Assembly (NCBI RefSeq): GCF_049389645.1
Contig: NZ_CP186540.1
Span: 1,612,001 to 1,676,000 of the forward strand
Origin: Alkalibacterium sp049389645
GTDB taxonomy: Bacteria > Bacillota > Bacilli > Lactobacillales > Carnobacteriaceae_A
DNA length: 64,000 nucleotides
Reading direction: 5' to 3'
Shown: positions 7,218-15,995 of the stretch, one piece after another
Layout of the letters: each line of letters starts with the position of its first letter
Numbering within the stretch: position 1 is the stretch's first letter
The notes under the pieces: generated by a model
Databases searched by the model: none
What the model was told of the DNA's origin: nothing
The model's input: only the letters and a program-made list of their open reading frames with translations
Position numbers and translations under genes: made by a program

Positions 7218-10200
7218 ATGAAAAAAGTATTAGTTGCAAACAGAGGTGAAATTGCTATTCGTATCTTCCGAGCATTAGCCGAATTGAATATCAACACTGT
7301 AGGTATTTATGCTCAAGAAGATGAAGCAAGCGTTCACCGTTTTAAAGCAGATGAAGCTTATTTAGTAGGCAAAGGCAAAAAGCCGATCGAAGCTTATTTA
7401 GACAGCGAAAGTATTATTCAATTGGCAAAAGAGGCCGGTGCGGATGCGATCCATCCAGGCTACGGTTTTCTATCGGAAAATCTGGCTTTTGCAGAACGAT
7501 GTGAAGAAGAAGGTCTGACGTTTATTGGGCCTGACACCTATCATTTAGATGTATTTGGAGACAAGATAAAAGCTAAAATGATAGCTAAAGAAGCTGGCAT
7601 ACCAACAGTTCCCGGTACAGATGGTCCGGTGGATGACGTTAACGACGTGCTGGCTTTTGGGAAAAGCTATGGCTATCCTATCATAATGAAAGCAGCTATG
7701 GGCGGCGGCGGAAGAGGCATGCGTGTCGCAAATAATGAGATCGAGGCAACAGAAGGTTTTGCCAGAGCTAAAAGCGAAGCAAAAGCCGCTTTTGGTCAGG
7801 ATGATATTTATGTTGAAAAATATATCGCTAACCCTAAACATATCGAAGTTCAAATTCTAGGAGATAAACACGGTAACATTGTTCATTTATTTGAAAGAGA
7901 TTGTTCCGTGCAGCGCCGCCATCAAAAAGTCATTGAAGTCGCACCGTGTGTGGATTTGGATCCGATACTGAGAGAAGAACTTTGTCAAACGGCTGTCCGC
8001 TTAATGGAACACGTTAAATATGTCAACGCAGGTACCGTTGAGTTTTTACTTGAAGATGAGTCGTTTTACTTTATTGAAGTTAATCCGCGTGTTCAAGTTG
8101 AACACACGATCACCGAGATGGTTACAGGGATAGATATTGTTCAAAGTCAGATCCTGATTGCACAAGGGAAAAACCTGCATACAGAAATAGGTATCCCGGA
8201 ACAAAAAGAGATAACGCTAAAAGGCGCTGCTATTCAGTGCCGTATAACCACCGAAGATCCGGCGAACGGGTTCCTTCCAGATACAGGAAAGATCAATACG
8301 TACCGTTCTCCAGGGGGCTTTGGGATACGTTTAGATTCTGGGAATGGCTTCCAGGGTTCTGTCATAACGCCCTTTTTTGATTCGCTACTCGTTAAACTGT
8401 CGACTGAGGCCTTAGACTATGAAAAAGCAGTACAGAAAATGACACGGGCATTGATCGAATTCCGTATTCGCGGCGTCGTCACGAACATTCCTTTTCTGAT
8501 CAACGTCTTGAAACATCCGACATTTAGAAGCGGACAGGTAACCACGCGTTTTATTGATGAGACGCCAGAATTGTTCGAATATCCGAAGATAAAAGATAGA
8601 GGAAATAAATCGTTGAAATATATTGGGAATGTTACTGTAAATGGCTTTCCGGGAATTGGTAAGATAGAAAAACGGGCATTCAAGGAACCGAGAATGCCTG
8701 AAAATCTTATTTTACCTTCAAAAGATCTAGTTTATCCTAAACATATTTTGGATAAAGAAGGACCGGAAAAAGTTGCAGAATGGGTGAAAGCACAGGATTC
8801 GGTCTTGATGACAGACACCACATTCCGGGATGCGCATCAAAGCTTACTTGCAACGCGGATGCGTACGAAAGATATGCTGACCATTGCTGAAGAAACAGAA
8901 AAAGCGATTCCCGAGCTATTTTCTCTGGAAATGTGGGGAGGCGCAACCTTTGATGTTGCCTATCGTTTCTTGACAGAAGACCCTTGGGTACGTTTGAAAA
9001 AATTACGCAAGAAAATGCCTAATACTCTTTTCCAGATGCTGTTCCGTGGATCCAATGCAGTAGGGTATGATAATTTTCCGGATAACGTTTTGGAAGAGTT
9101 TATCCGTTTGGCCGCGAAAAACGGAATCGATGTATTCCGAATTTTTGATAGTTTGAACTGGATTCCGCAAATGGAAAAAAGCATTCAATATGTGAGAGAT
9201 AACAATAAAATTGCGGAAGCAGCTATTTGTTATACAGGAGACTTGAATGATTCGTCTCAGACCAAATACACAATGGATTACTACAAGCGAATGGCGAAAG
9301 AGTTGGAAGCGTCAGGTGCTCATATTCTGGCGATCAAAGATATGGCGGGGTTACTTAAACCTCACGCAGCTTACCGATTGATCAGTGAATTGAAAAGTAC
9401 CGTTTCCTTGCCCGTGCATTTGCATATGCATGACACAAGCGGGAATGGCATCTACACATATGGTGCGGCGATACGCGCCGGCGTCGATATTGTCGACGTG
9501 GCTCAGAGTGCCTTAAGTGGAAAAACAAGTCAGCCGAGCATGGCTAGTTTGTATTACGCTTTAGAAGGGACGTCTCATGCGCCCAAGTATAATATAAAAA
9601 ACGTCGAAAAATTGAACCGCTATTGGGAAGATACTCGCAAGTTCTATACAGATTTCGAAGAAGGCATGCCGGCGGCTTCGACAGAAGTTTACTCTCATCA
9701 AATGCCAGGCGGTCAGTATACAAACTTGAAACAGCAAGCGAAAGGTCTGGGGTTGGAAGACCGCTGGGATGACATCAAAGAGATGTACGCTACTGTTAAC
9801 CGTATGTTTGGAGACGTGGTCAAAGTCACGCCTTCTTCAAAAGTCGTCGGGGATATGGCACTCTTTATGATCCAAAACGAACTGACCGAAGAAGCGGTCT
9901 ATGAAAAAGGTGAAGATTTAGACTTTCCAACATCCGTCGTCCGTTTCTTCAAAGGAGAACTCGGACAACCTGAAGGTGGATTCCCTGAAGAACTACAAAG
10001 ATTAGTTTTAAATGGAGACAAGCCTTTAGAAAAAAGACCGGGAGCATACAAAGAACCACTTGATTTCGATAAAGTGAGAAAAGAATTGAGTGAACATTTG
10101 GACCGTGAACCAACGGAAGAAGAATTGCTTGGTTATATCATGTATCCTCAAGTATTCCTGGATTACACGTTCTTCTATAATATGTATGGCGAAGTCACAA

Positions 10201-10649
10201 AGTTTGATACCCCAACGTTCTTTTATGGTATGCGTATGGGCGAACAAGTAGAAGTGACACTTGAAAAAGGGAAAACGTTGATCATTAAATTGAATCAGAT
10301 CGGTGATCCGGATTTAGAAGGAAACCGCGTCTTGTACTTTGAACTTAATGGTCAGGGAAGACAGATCGAGGTCAAAGACAAGAACGTTACGAGTACGGTA
10401 GCTGTCCGTAAAAAAGCAGAACCTTCCAACAAAGGACATATCGGGGCAACGATGCCTGGTTCAGTTCTACAAGTGCTGGTTCGTCGTGGAGATAAGGTCG
10501 AAAAAGGAGCGCCAATCGTTATCACAGAAGCCATGAAAATGGAAACAACGATTCGCTCAGTTATTGCAGGAAGAGTGGAGCGCCTGTTTGTTAAAGAGGG
10601 AGATACCATTCAAACGAACGACTTACTTGTTGAAATAGAAACGAAATAA
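7218..10649 (+). CDS. pyc: Pyruvate carboxylase
   Basis: Biotin enzyme that carboxylates pyruvate to oxaloacetate using ATP and bicarbonate, feeding aspartate synthesis. The single chain of 1143 residues is full length. It has biotin carboxylase (KKVLVANRGEIAIRI at the N-terminus, GGGGRGMR ATP-grasp loop, EVNPRVQVEHT), carboxyltransferase (TDTTFRDAHQSLLATR, HMHDTSGNG), the tetramerisation region, and a C-terminal biotinyl domain with the biotin-accepting Lys in EAMKMET. AGGTG (7205-7209) is 8 bases before the ATG at 7218; a TTG one codon upstream is also possible. It is monocistronic, with its own promoter and terminator. Oxaloacetate could feed the aspartate decarboxylated by the enzyme at 19359. 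Confidence 0.97.
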   Translation: MKKVLVANRGEIAIRIFRALAELNINTVGIYAQEDEASVHRFKADEAYLVGKGKKPIEAYLDSESIIQLAKEAGADAIHPGYGFLSENLAFAERCEEEGLTFIGPDTYHLDVFGDKIKAKMIAKEAGIPTVPGTDGPVDDVNDVLAFGKSYGYPIIMKAAMGGGGRGMRVANNEIEATEGFARAKSEAKAAFGQDDIYVEKYIANPKHIEVQILGDKHGNIVHLFERDCSVQRRHQKVIEVAPCVDLDPILREELCQTAVRLMEHVKYVNAGTVEFLLEDESFYFIEVNPRVQVEHTITEMVTGIDIVQSQILIAQGKNLHTEIGIPEQKEITLKGAAIQCRITTEDPANGFLPDTGKINTYRSPGGFGIRLDSGNGFQGSVITPFFDSLLVKLSTEALDYEKAVQKMTRALIEFRIRGVVTNIPFLINVLKHPTFRSGQVTTRFIDETPELFEYPKIKDRGNKSLKYIGNVTVNGFPGIGKIEKRAFKEPRMPENLILPSKDLVYPKHILDKEGPEKVAEWVKAQDSVLMTDTTFRDAHQSLLATRMRTKDMLTIAEETEKAIPELFSLEMWGGATFDVAYRFLTEDPWVRLKKLRKKMPNTLFQMLFRGSNAVGYDNFPDNVLEEFIRLAAKNGIDVFRIFDSLNWIPQMEKSIQYVRDNNKIAEAAICYTGDLNDSSQTKYTMDYYKRMAKELEASGAHILAIKDMAGLLKPHAAYRLISELKSTVSLPVHLHMHDTSGNGIYTYGAAIRAGVDIVDVAQSALSGKTSQPSMASLYYALEGTSHAPKYNIKNVEKLNRYWEDTRKFYTDFEEGMPAASTEVYSHQMPGGQYTNLKQQAKGLGLEDRWDDIKEMYATVNRMFGDVVKVTPSSKVVGDMALFMIQNELTEEAVYEKGEDLDFPTSVVRFFKGELGQPEGGFPEELQRLVLNGDKPLEKRPGAYKEPLDFDKVRKELSEHLDREPTEEELLGYIMYPQVFLDYTFFYNMYGEVTKFDTPTFFYGMRMGEQVEVTLEKGKTLIIKLNQIGDPDLEGNRVLYFELNGQGRQIEVKDKNVTSTVAVRKKAEPSNKGHIGATMPGSVLQVLVRRGDKVEKGAPIVITEAMKMETTIRSVIAGRVERLFVKEGDTIQTNDLLVEIETK

Positions 10650-10654
10650 ATTGA

Positions 10655-10685
10655 AACCTGCGCCTTAAAAAGCGCAGGTTTTTTA
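10655..10685 (+). terminator. Terminator of pyc
   Basis: AACCTGCGC pairs with GCGCAGGTT over an 8-base loop, followed by TTTTA. Confidence 0.9.
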
Positions 10686-10688
10686 TCT

Positions 10689-10744
10689 AAATACGAACAA
10701 TTTGGAATAAAAGTTTAACTATAACTATCAATTAACGAATAAAA
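10689..10744 (+). promoter_or_regulatory. Two PurBox-like motifs upstream of purR
   Basis: AAATACGAACAATTT (10689-10703) and AATTAACGAATAAAA (10730-10744) each resemble the Bacillus PurBox (AWWWCCGAACWWT) around a central CGAA. The two CGAA cores are 42 bases apart in direct orientation. Autoregulation by PurR is plausible; the first C of the CCGAAC core is missing in both. Confidence 0.4.
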
Positions 10745-10802
10745 ACGTTAAAATAAGGAATACAAAACGGAAAGTAACGTTACACTAAGAGGTGCAGTGA
10801 AA

Positions 10803-11630
10803 ATGAAGACAAAAAGAAGCGAACGATTAATTGATATGACCCATTATTTATTGGAACATCCTCATACCTTGATTCCCTTGACCCTATTTTCAAAGAAGTA
10901 TGAGTCAGCAAAATCGAGTATCAGCGAAGATTTAACGATTGTTAAAAACACATTTGCACAAAGAGGCATAGGGTTCCTGGAAACAGTTCCTGGAGTTGCC
11001 GGTGGAGTGAAATATATCCCGAAAATGAATAAAGAAGATATTGAACAGTTTGTCTCGGATCTGGTTGAAGAACTGAATCATTCCAAACGGTTATTGCCGG
11101 GTGGTTATGTCTATCTTTCCGATATGCTGGGAGACCCGAAATGGTTAAGACGAATCGGTCGAGCGATTGCCTCACAATACATGGGGACCGAAGTGAACAG
11201 CGTGATGACAGTAGCCACAAAAGGTGTACCTATTGCACAGTCTGTTGCTTTTTATCTCAACGTGCCATTTGTTATCGTAAGACGTGATTCAAAGGTTACC
11301 GAAGGGTCTACGGTAAGTATCAACTATGTTTCCGGATCCTCGTTTGATCGCGTCGAAAAAATGGAATTATCCAGACGCAGCTTGGATATGGGCTCAAAAG
11401 TCGTGATTGTCGATGATTTTCTTAAAGGCGGCGGTACGATCAACGGGATGATCAGCTTGATCGAAGAGTTCAACTCTGAAGTGGTCGGAGCAACAGTCAT
11501 TGCAGAAAACATTTTCAAAGGCGAACGCTCTGTTAAAGAGTATACTTCACTCGTGAGAGTGGAAAACGTCAATGCAGAAGACCGTACCATTGAGGTATCA
11601 GCGGGTAATTTCCTGTCTTCGATATCATAA
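10803..11630 (+). CDS. purR: Purine operon regulator PurR
   Basis: DNA-binding regulator of purine genes in Firmicutes: an N-terminal winged helix (residues 1-75, including ESAKSSISEDL) joined to a phosphoribosyltransferase-like domain. The PRPP-binding loop VIVDDFLKGGGTINGM is present and senses PRPP without catalysing transfer. The length of about 275 residues is normal. The ATG at 10803 is chosen because AAGAGGTG is 8 bases upstream and it aligns with known PurR starts; the in-frame GTG at 10797 lies too near the ribosome binding site. It stands before glmU and prs as in other Bacilli. Confidence 0.96.
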   Translation: MKTKRSERLIDMTHYLLEHPHTLIPLTLFSKKYESAKSSISEDLTIVKNTFAQRGIGFLETVPGVAGGVKYIPKMNKEDIEQFVSDLVEELNHSKRLLPGGYVYLSDMLGDPKWLRRIGRAIASQYMGTEVNSVMTVATKGVPIAQSVAFYLNVPFVIVRRDSKVTEGSTVSINYVSGSSFDRVEKMELSRRSLDMGSKVVIVDDFLKGGGTINGMISLIEEFNSEVVGATVIAENIFKGERSVKEYTSLVRVENVNAEDRTIEVSAGNFLSSIS

Positions 11631-11653
11631 AAAAATTATTGTTGAAAAAACAT

Positions 11654-11692
11654 AAAAAAGGCTGGGACACTGAACTGTTCCCAGCCTTTTTT
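11654..11692 (+). terminator. Terminator of purR
   Basis: AAAAAAGGCTGGGA pairs with TCCCAGCCTTTTTT around an 11-base loop. Confidence 0.92.
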
Positions 11693-11816
11693 ATGTGAGC
11701 AGTGAAATGTGCAAATAGTATTGTGTTTTAATGATGAGAGGTTACGATGCAGTTCGATTATTTGCCTTATTCAAACGCTTAACTCTTGAAAGGGTATTAC
11801 TCAAATCAGAATTGCC

Positions 11817-11990
11817 GAGAGTCCTCCCGATGAAGGCCGGGACGCCATCACTCAGACTAGAAGCTCTGTGAGTACTCCTAATGACTGCCACAATAGTGAT
11901 ACCCAGAGGGCAATGCGCTAAGAAAGCCTGAAAACCAGATGCAAAATAACGGGAGGACTCAGAGAAATCAGAGTCCTCCCGTTATTATTA
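11817..11990 (+). ncRNA. Structured RNA candidate, possibly 6S RNA (SsrS)
   Basis: No coding frame fits this gap between purR and the convergent stress gene. GAGTCCTCCCG (11819-11829) can pair with CGGGAGGACTC (11950-11960), closing a rod with inner pairs ATCACT/AGTGAT and ACTCA/TGAGT and a wide internal bubble containing AAGCCTGAAAACC. That resembles the 6S RNA layout, including the AAGCC...AAAAC stretch. The 3' arm also forms a terminator with GAGTCCTCCCG at 11971-11981, so the 5' arm and terminator compete. 6S RNA mimics an open promoter and binds sigma-A RNA polymerase. The identification rests on shape and context only; an unrelated small RNA is possible. Confidence 0.5.
11948..11985 (+). 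terminator. Terminator at the end of the RNA candidate
   Basis: AACGGGAGGACTC pairs perfectly with GAGTCCTCCCGTT over a 10-base loop, followed by ATTATTA. It may also act for the convergent gene. Confidence 0.8.
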
Positions 11991-12014
11991 AAAATCATTA
12001 GTCTGATCTATCTC

Positions 12015-12635
12015 TTATAAATCTTCTTTTCTGGATTGACGCAATCTTTCATCAGTTGCGTTTCTTTCGTCAGCAGTTCCAGCAGTATCCTCTAGTTCTG
12101 GAGGTGTGCCATCGCTAGAACGAGAATCAGCAGTTGGCTGACCGCCGTCTCCCATTCCTTGTACTGATCCTTCCTCAGGAAACCCTGCGGTAGTACCTAA
12201 AGTTCCTGACGGCTTATCCGTATCGGGGTCAACCGTTCTATCTGAAGCTGTTTCTGCTGCGACCGTTTGACCATTGGATTCATCGACTACGACCACGTAG
12301 CGACCGTTTTTAAGGTCTTCTCTGTGTGGATAAAGCAAATCATCTTCAGCTACATAATCCGGGTCCTCAAATTCCTGATCTTCTCTCACTTTAAATGCAT
12401 CACGAATAGATTCCCAGAAATTTTTATCGTCTTCAGCAGCTTTCTTTTTATCATTAAAATCCGTTTGAGCAACTTGAACATTTGCTACCTCTGAATGATG
12501 CGTGTGTTTTTCTTCATTGCTGTAAACAGTAAGCTGATGTTTTCTAAACCCTTGACTCATTAAATCACGAATGACACGTTTTGTTTCTCTTTCATCGGGA
12601 TAACTGCCAACTACTTTTTTATTTTGATCGTTCAT
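12015..12635 (-). CDS. YflT-domain general stress protein (GSP17M-like)
   Basis: Predicted soluble protein of 206 residues. The N-terminal 110 residues match the YflT/GSP17M family (VVGSYPDERETKRVIRDL, QGFRKHQLTVYS, FWESIRDAF, NGRYVVVVD), stress-induced in Bacillus under SigB; the molecular function is unknown. The C-terminal 90 residues are disordered, rich in Gly, Asp, Thr, Ser and Pro, and not part of the domain. The start is the ATG at 12635 with AGGAGG 6 bases upstream; the frame extends 34 codons further upstream without a ribosome binding site. It is divergent from glmU. I see no SigB promoter. Confidence 0.78.
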   Translation of the reverse strand: MNDQNKKVVGSYPDERETKRVIRDLMSQGFRKHQLTVYSNEEKHTHHSEVANVQVAQTDFNDKKKAAEDDKNFWESIRDAFKVREDQEFEDPDYVAEDDLLYPHREDLKNGRYVVVVDESNGQTVAAETASDRTVDPDTDKPSGTLGTTAGFPEEGSVQGMGDGGQPTADSRSSDGTPPELEDTAGTADERNATDERLRQSRKEDL

Positions 12636-12756
12636 ATTTTGCCTCCTAGGGTATTTGGAAATTGTTTTGATATGTCTTAAGCAAAATAAATATGTCTTAA
12701 TTATATTAATTATATGAAAGGTGAACCGATAGCTCAAACAATAAACCTTATACTTC

Positions 12757-12785
12757 TTGAAAACAATCGGTTCATACAGTATGAT
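12757..12785 (+). promoter_or_regulatory. Promoter of glmU-prs
   Basis: TTGAAA (12757-12762), a 17-base spacer and TATGAT (12780-12785). The spacer holds ATCGGTTC, which pairs with GAACCGAT at 12723-12730, giving a dyad across the promoter. Confidence 0.65.
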
Positions 12786-12876
12786 GAAAGAGGACTTTTT
12801 AAATGAAAAAAAGTGAAATATAGTGAAAGAAAACGAGATCTATCACAAGAACCGACACTCAGTTAGGAGAAAAATA

Positions 12877-14250
12877 ATGACGAAACGATTTGCAGTCGTC
12901 CTTGCTGCAGGGCAAGGCACGCGTATGAAATCAAAATTATATAAGGTGATGCACCCAGTCATGGGTAAGCCGATGGTGGGACACGTTGTCGATCAGGCTT
13001 TAGAGGCACGAATAGATAATATAGTAACTGTTACCGGTGTAGGTGCAGAAGTAGTGCAAGATTACTTAGGTGATAAAAGTAAATATGTTCTGCAGGAAGA
13101 GCAGTTGGGAACAGCACATGCGGTTGAACAAGCTGCGCCTCTTTTAGAGGACAAAGAAGGAACGACAGTTGTTATTTGTGGTGATACCCCTTTATTGACC
13201 AAAGAAACGCTGGAAGGGTTAATGGCTCATCACGAAAACGTTCAAGCAAAAGCAACAGTCCTTACAGCGTATGCTGATGATCCGTTTGGCTATGGTCGTG
13301 TGATTCGTTCAGAAGATGGTTCAGTTTCAAAAATCGTTGAACAAAAAGATGCCACAGAATCAGAAAGAGCCGTCAAAGAAATAAATACAGGCACGTATTG
13401 CTTCGATAACCAGTCACTATTTCTAGCCTTGAAAAAAGTCGACAATAATAATTCTCAAGGGGAATATTACTTGCCAGACTTGATGGAAATATTGAAAAAT
13501 CAAGATGAATTGATTTCTGCTTATCAGTTAGATAACAAAGAAGAAGCTTTAGGTGTAAACGATCGCGTTGCCTTAGCTGAAGCAAACAAAGTAATGAAGA
13601 AACGCATCAACGTACAACACATGCGTAACGGCGTAACGATGGTAGATCCTGATCAAACGTACATTGAAAGTGATGTAAAAATCGGTCAAGACACTTTGAT
13701 CGAGCCGGGTGTCTATTTAAAAGGCAAAACGGTCATTGGTGAAGACTGTATTATTGGGGCGCATTCCATCGTGGAGAACAGCACGATTCATTCCAATGTC
13801 AAAGTGAGAAGTTCATTGATTGAAGAATCAGTCATGGAAGATCACAGTAATATTGGTCCGAATAGTCACTTAAGACCGGAGTCAAGGGTTGGTGAATACG
13901 TCCATATCGGTAACTTTGTCGAAATTAAAAAAGCGACATTAGGGAAAAACACAAAAGTGGGTCACTTAACTTATGTCGGAGATGCGACATTAGGAGAAAA
14001 CATCAATTTAGGCTGTGGCACTGTTTTTGTCAACTACGATGGCAAGCAGAAACACCATATCAATGTTGGAGATAATTCTTTCATCGGGTGTAACACGAAC
14101 TTGATTGCACCAGTTGATGTAGCAGCTAATACCTATATTGCTGCCGGGTCAACCATTACCGACAATGTCCCTTCTGAATCCCTCGCTATTGCACGGGCAC
14201 GACAGGTCAATAAAGAAGGCTATTTCAATAAAATGCCTCACAAAGATTAG
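12877..14250 (+). CDS. glmU: Bifunctional UDP-GlcNAc pyrophosphorylase / GlcN-1-P acetyltransferase
   Basis: Makes UDP-N-acetylglucosamine for peptidoglycan from glucosamine-1-phosphate, acetyl-CoA and UTP. The N-terminal nucleotidyltransferase has LAAGQGTRMKS near residue 10 and a CGDTPLLT metal loop near 100. The C-terminal half is a left-handed beta helix of hexapeptide repeats with the catalytic His region HIGNFVEIKKA and a Y/N-rich acetyltransferase core (VFVNYDGKQKH). The ATG at 12877 has TTAGGAGA upstream; an in-frame start at 12823 would add 18 non-family residues. Its substrate arises from glmS (minus strand, 21.1-22.9 kb) through GlmM. It is followed by prs, as in Bacillus. Confidence 0.97.
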   Translation: MTKRFAVVLAAGQGTRMKSKLYKVMHPVMGKPMVGHVVDQALEARIDNIVTVTGVGAEVVQDYLGDKSKYVLQEEQLGTAHAVEQAAPLLEDKEGTTVVICGDTPLLTKETLEGLMAHHENVQAKATVLTAYADDPFGYGRVIRSEDGSVSKIVEQKDATESERAVKEINTGTYCFDNQSLFLALKKVDNNNSQGEYYLPDLMEILKNQDELISAYQLDNKEEALGVNDRVALAEANKVMKKRINVQHMRNGVTMVDPDQTYIESDVKIGQDTLIEPGVYLKGKTVIGEDCIIGAHSIVENSTIHSNVKVRSSLIEESVMEDHSNIGPNSHLRPESRVGEYVHIGNFVEIKKATLGKNTKVGHLTYVGDATLGENINLGCGTVFVNYDGKQKHHINVGDNSFIGCNTNLIAPVDVAANTYIAAGSTITDNVPSESLAIARARQVNKEGYFNKMPHKD

Positions 14251-14359
14251 AATTTTCTCTAAAATAGGGCTTTCAAATAGTTCTATGGTTGATTTTTTTG
14301 TCGCGTAGGCATAAACTGATAATATATAAACGATAAGAATAAAAATAATGGAGGCCCAC

Positions 14360-15352
14360 ATGTCCGAACAATATTCTGATCCAAAATTGAAGATTTTTGC
14401 GTTGAGTTCTAATATACCTCTTGCTGAAAAGATTGCAGCAGATATAGGTATAGAACTTGGGGATGTTTCTGTAACGAAGTTTAGCGATGGCGAAATCCGC
14501 ATCAATATCGAAGAAAGTATTCGAGGAGACCATGTGTATGTTGTTCAATCAACATCAGCGCCAACTAATGATAATTTGATGGAAGTCTTGATCATGATCG
14601 ATGCGTTAAAACGTGCGAGCGCGAAAACAATCAACATTGTCATGCCGTACTATGGTTATGCAAGACAAGACAGAAAAGCGCGTTCAAGAGAGCCGATCAC
14701 AGCAAAATTAGTAGCCAACATGATTACTATGGCCGGTGCAGATCGTATGCTGACATTAGATTTACACGCCTCTCAGATTCAAGGGTTCTTCGACATTCCA
14801 GTTGATCATTTATTGGGTGCTTCATTACTTGCAAACTGGTTCCTTGATAAAGGCTTAGGTGGCGAAGACACGGTTGTTGTTTCCCCAGACCATGGTGGAG
14901 TGACACGTGCCCGTAAATTGGCTGAATTCCTGAAATCTCCAATTGCAATTATTGATAAACGACGTCCGAAAGCGAATGTTTCGCAAGTGATGAATATTGT
15001 GGGTAATGTAGAAGGCAAAACAGCTGTCTTGATCGATGACTTGATCGATACGGCTGGAACGATCACTTTAGCTGCCGATGCTTTGGTGGAAAAAGGTGCA
15101 AAAGAAGTATACGCATGTGGGACACACCCGGTCTTTTCTGGTCCGGCAATTGAAAGGATAGAAGCTTCACCGATCAAGAAAATGATCGTGACAGATTCGA
15201 TCATGTTACCGGAAGAAAAAATGATCGATAAGATCATCCAGGTCAGTGTCGGTGAATTAATGGGACATGCCATTAAACGCATTCATGAGAACCGCTCTGT
15301 ATCACCATTATTTGAAAAACAATTTAAAGGCTACATCAAAGACGACGAATAA
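14360..15352 (+). CDS. prs: Ribose-phosphate pyrophosphokinase
   Basis: Makes PRPP from ribose-5-phosphate and ATP for nucleotide, His and Trp synthesis. Class I signatures are visible: FSDGEIRINIEESIRG, YYGYARQDRKARSREP (ATP and pyrophosphate handling), DLHASQIQGFF, SPDHGGVTRAR, and the PRPP loop VLIDDLIDTAGT. At 330 residues it is slightly longer than the family (about 317), with a charged tail. TGGAGG lies 5 bases before the ATG at 14360; the ATG at 14348 overlaps that site. It shares the glmU promoter unless the AT-rich 14251-14347 gap holds another. PRPP is also the effector of PurR upstream. Confidence 0.97.
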   Translation: MSEQYSDPKLKIFALSSNIPLAEKIAADIGIELGDVSVTKFSDGEIRINIEESIRGDHVYVVQSTSAPTNDNLMEVLIMIDALKRASAKTINIVMPYYGYARQDRKARSREPITAKLVANMITMAGADRMLTLDLHASQIQGFFDIPVDHLLGASLLANWFLDKGLGGEDTVVVSPDHGGVTRARKLAEFLKSPIAIIDKRRPKANVSQVMNIVGNVEGKTAVLIDDLIDTAGTITLAADALVEKGAKEVYACGTHPVFSGPAIERIEASPIKKMIVTDSIMLPEEKMIDKIIQVSVGELMGHAIKRIHENRSVSPLFEKQFKGYIKDDE

Positions 15353-15357
15353 GAGAT

Positions 15358-15436
15358 AAGAGACGCCCTCAATCGCGACGCATTCAGTACTCACTAGAAT
15401 ACAAATGAATGTGTCTGTGAACGAAGGCGTCTTTTA
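15358..15436 (+). terminator. Long stem-loop terminator after prs
   Basis: AAGAGACGCC pairs with GGCGTCTTTT around a long loop that itself holds ACGCATTCA/TGAATGTGT. It ends in TTTTATT. Confidence 0.7.
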
Positions 15437-15458
15437 TTCGTGAAAGGAGAGAAGAAGG

Positions 15459-15902
15459 ATGCTCAAGAAAACGAAATATCATTTAAGGAATATGAAGCCT
15501 TTGGATGTTGTGATTATTGTTATCCTTCTTCTCGGTTCGTTCATTCCCCATGTTGTATACGGCATGCAGCTTAGTCAAGTGGATGTCGATGCCCGAATTA
15601 TAGCCACTGTTAAAATTTCTGGCGAAGAAGTTTACCAGGTGGAATTAAACGAAGATACGCCGAATGAAGAATTTACTTTAGAACCTGCTGAAGGACAGTA
15701 TAATATCATCGAAGTGGATGGGATACGCATCAGGAACAAAGAAGATAATAGTCCGGATCAGTTAGGCGTTAGAAGAGGTTGGATCAGTAAACCTGGCGAA
15801 ACGGCAGTCGTATTACCACATAAATTGATTATCGAAATCCGTACTGAATCGCCTGAAGGTGAAGAGATTTATGAAGAAGATGACGTTATCATCCCCATGT
15901 AA
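15459..15902 (+). CDS. NusG domain II-containing membrane-anchored protein
   Basis: Protein of 147 residues with one N-terminal membrane segment (residues 16-36, VVIIVILLLGSFIPHVV) and an extracellular beta domain of the NusG_II family (IIATVKISGEEVYQVEL; EVDGIRIRNKEDNSPD; GWISKPGETAVVLPHKLIIEI). Members occur widely in Firmicutes, often with FMN-linked redox or isoprenoid genes, and have no established role. AAAGGAGAG precedes the ATG. It lies alone between two terminators. No catalytic motif is visible. Confidence 0.85.
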   Translation: MLKKTKYHLRNMKPLDVVIIVILLLGSFIPHVVYGMQLSQVDVDARIIATVKISGEEVYQVELNEDTPNEEFTLEPAEGQYNIIEVDGIRIRNKEDNSPDQLGVRRGWISKPGETAVVLPHKLIIEIRTESPEGEEIYEEDDVIIPM

Positions 15903-15912
15903 GTAAGGGACT

Positions 15913-15960
15913 AAAAAAGCAGCAGACATCGAGATCAACTCTCATGTCTGCTGCTTTTTT
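15913..15960. terminator. Bidirectional terminator between NusG-II gene and ldh
   Basis: AAAAAAGCAGCAGACAT pairs perfectly with ATGTCTGCTGCTTTTTT, serving both converging genes. Confidence 0.92.
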
Positions 15961-15995
15961 AGTTATTTAATATGTTTTGATCCAACCGATCGTTT

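Noticed and set aside
12803..12823. Six-codon mini frame (MKKSEI) before glmU with AGAGGA upstream
   Set aside because: A possible leader peptide, but there is no attenuator structure or regulatory codon run, so it cannot be supported.
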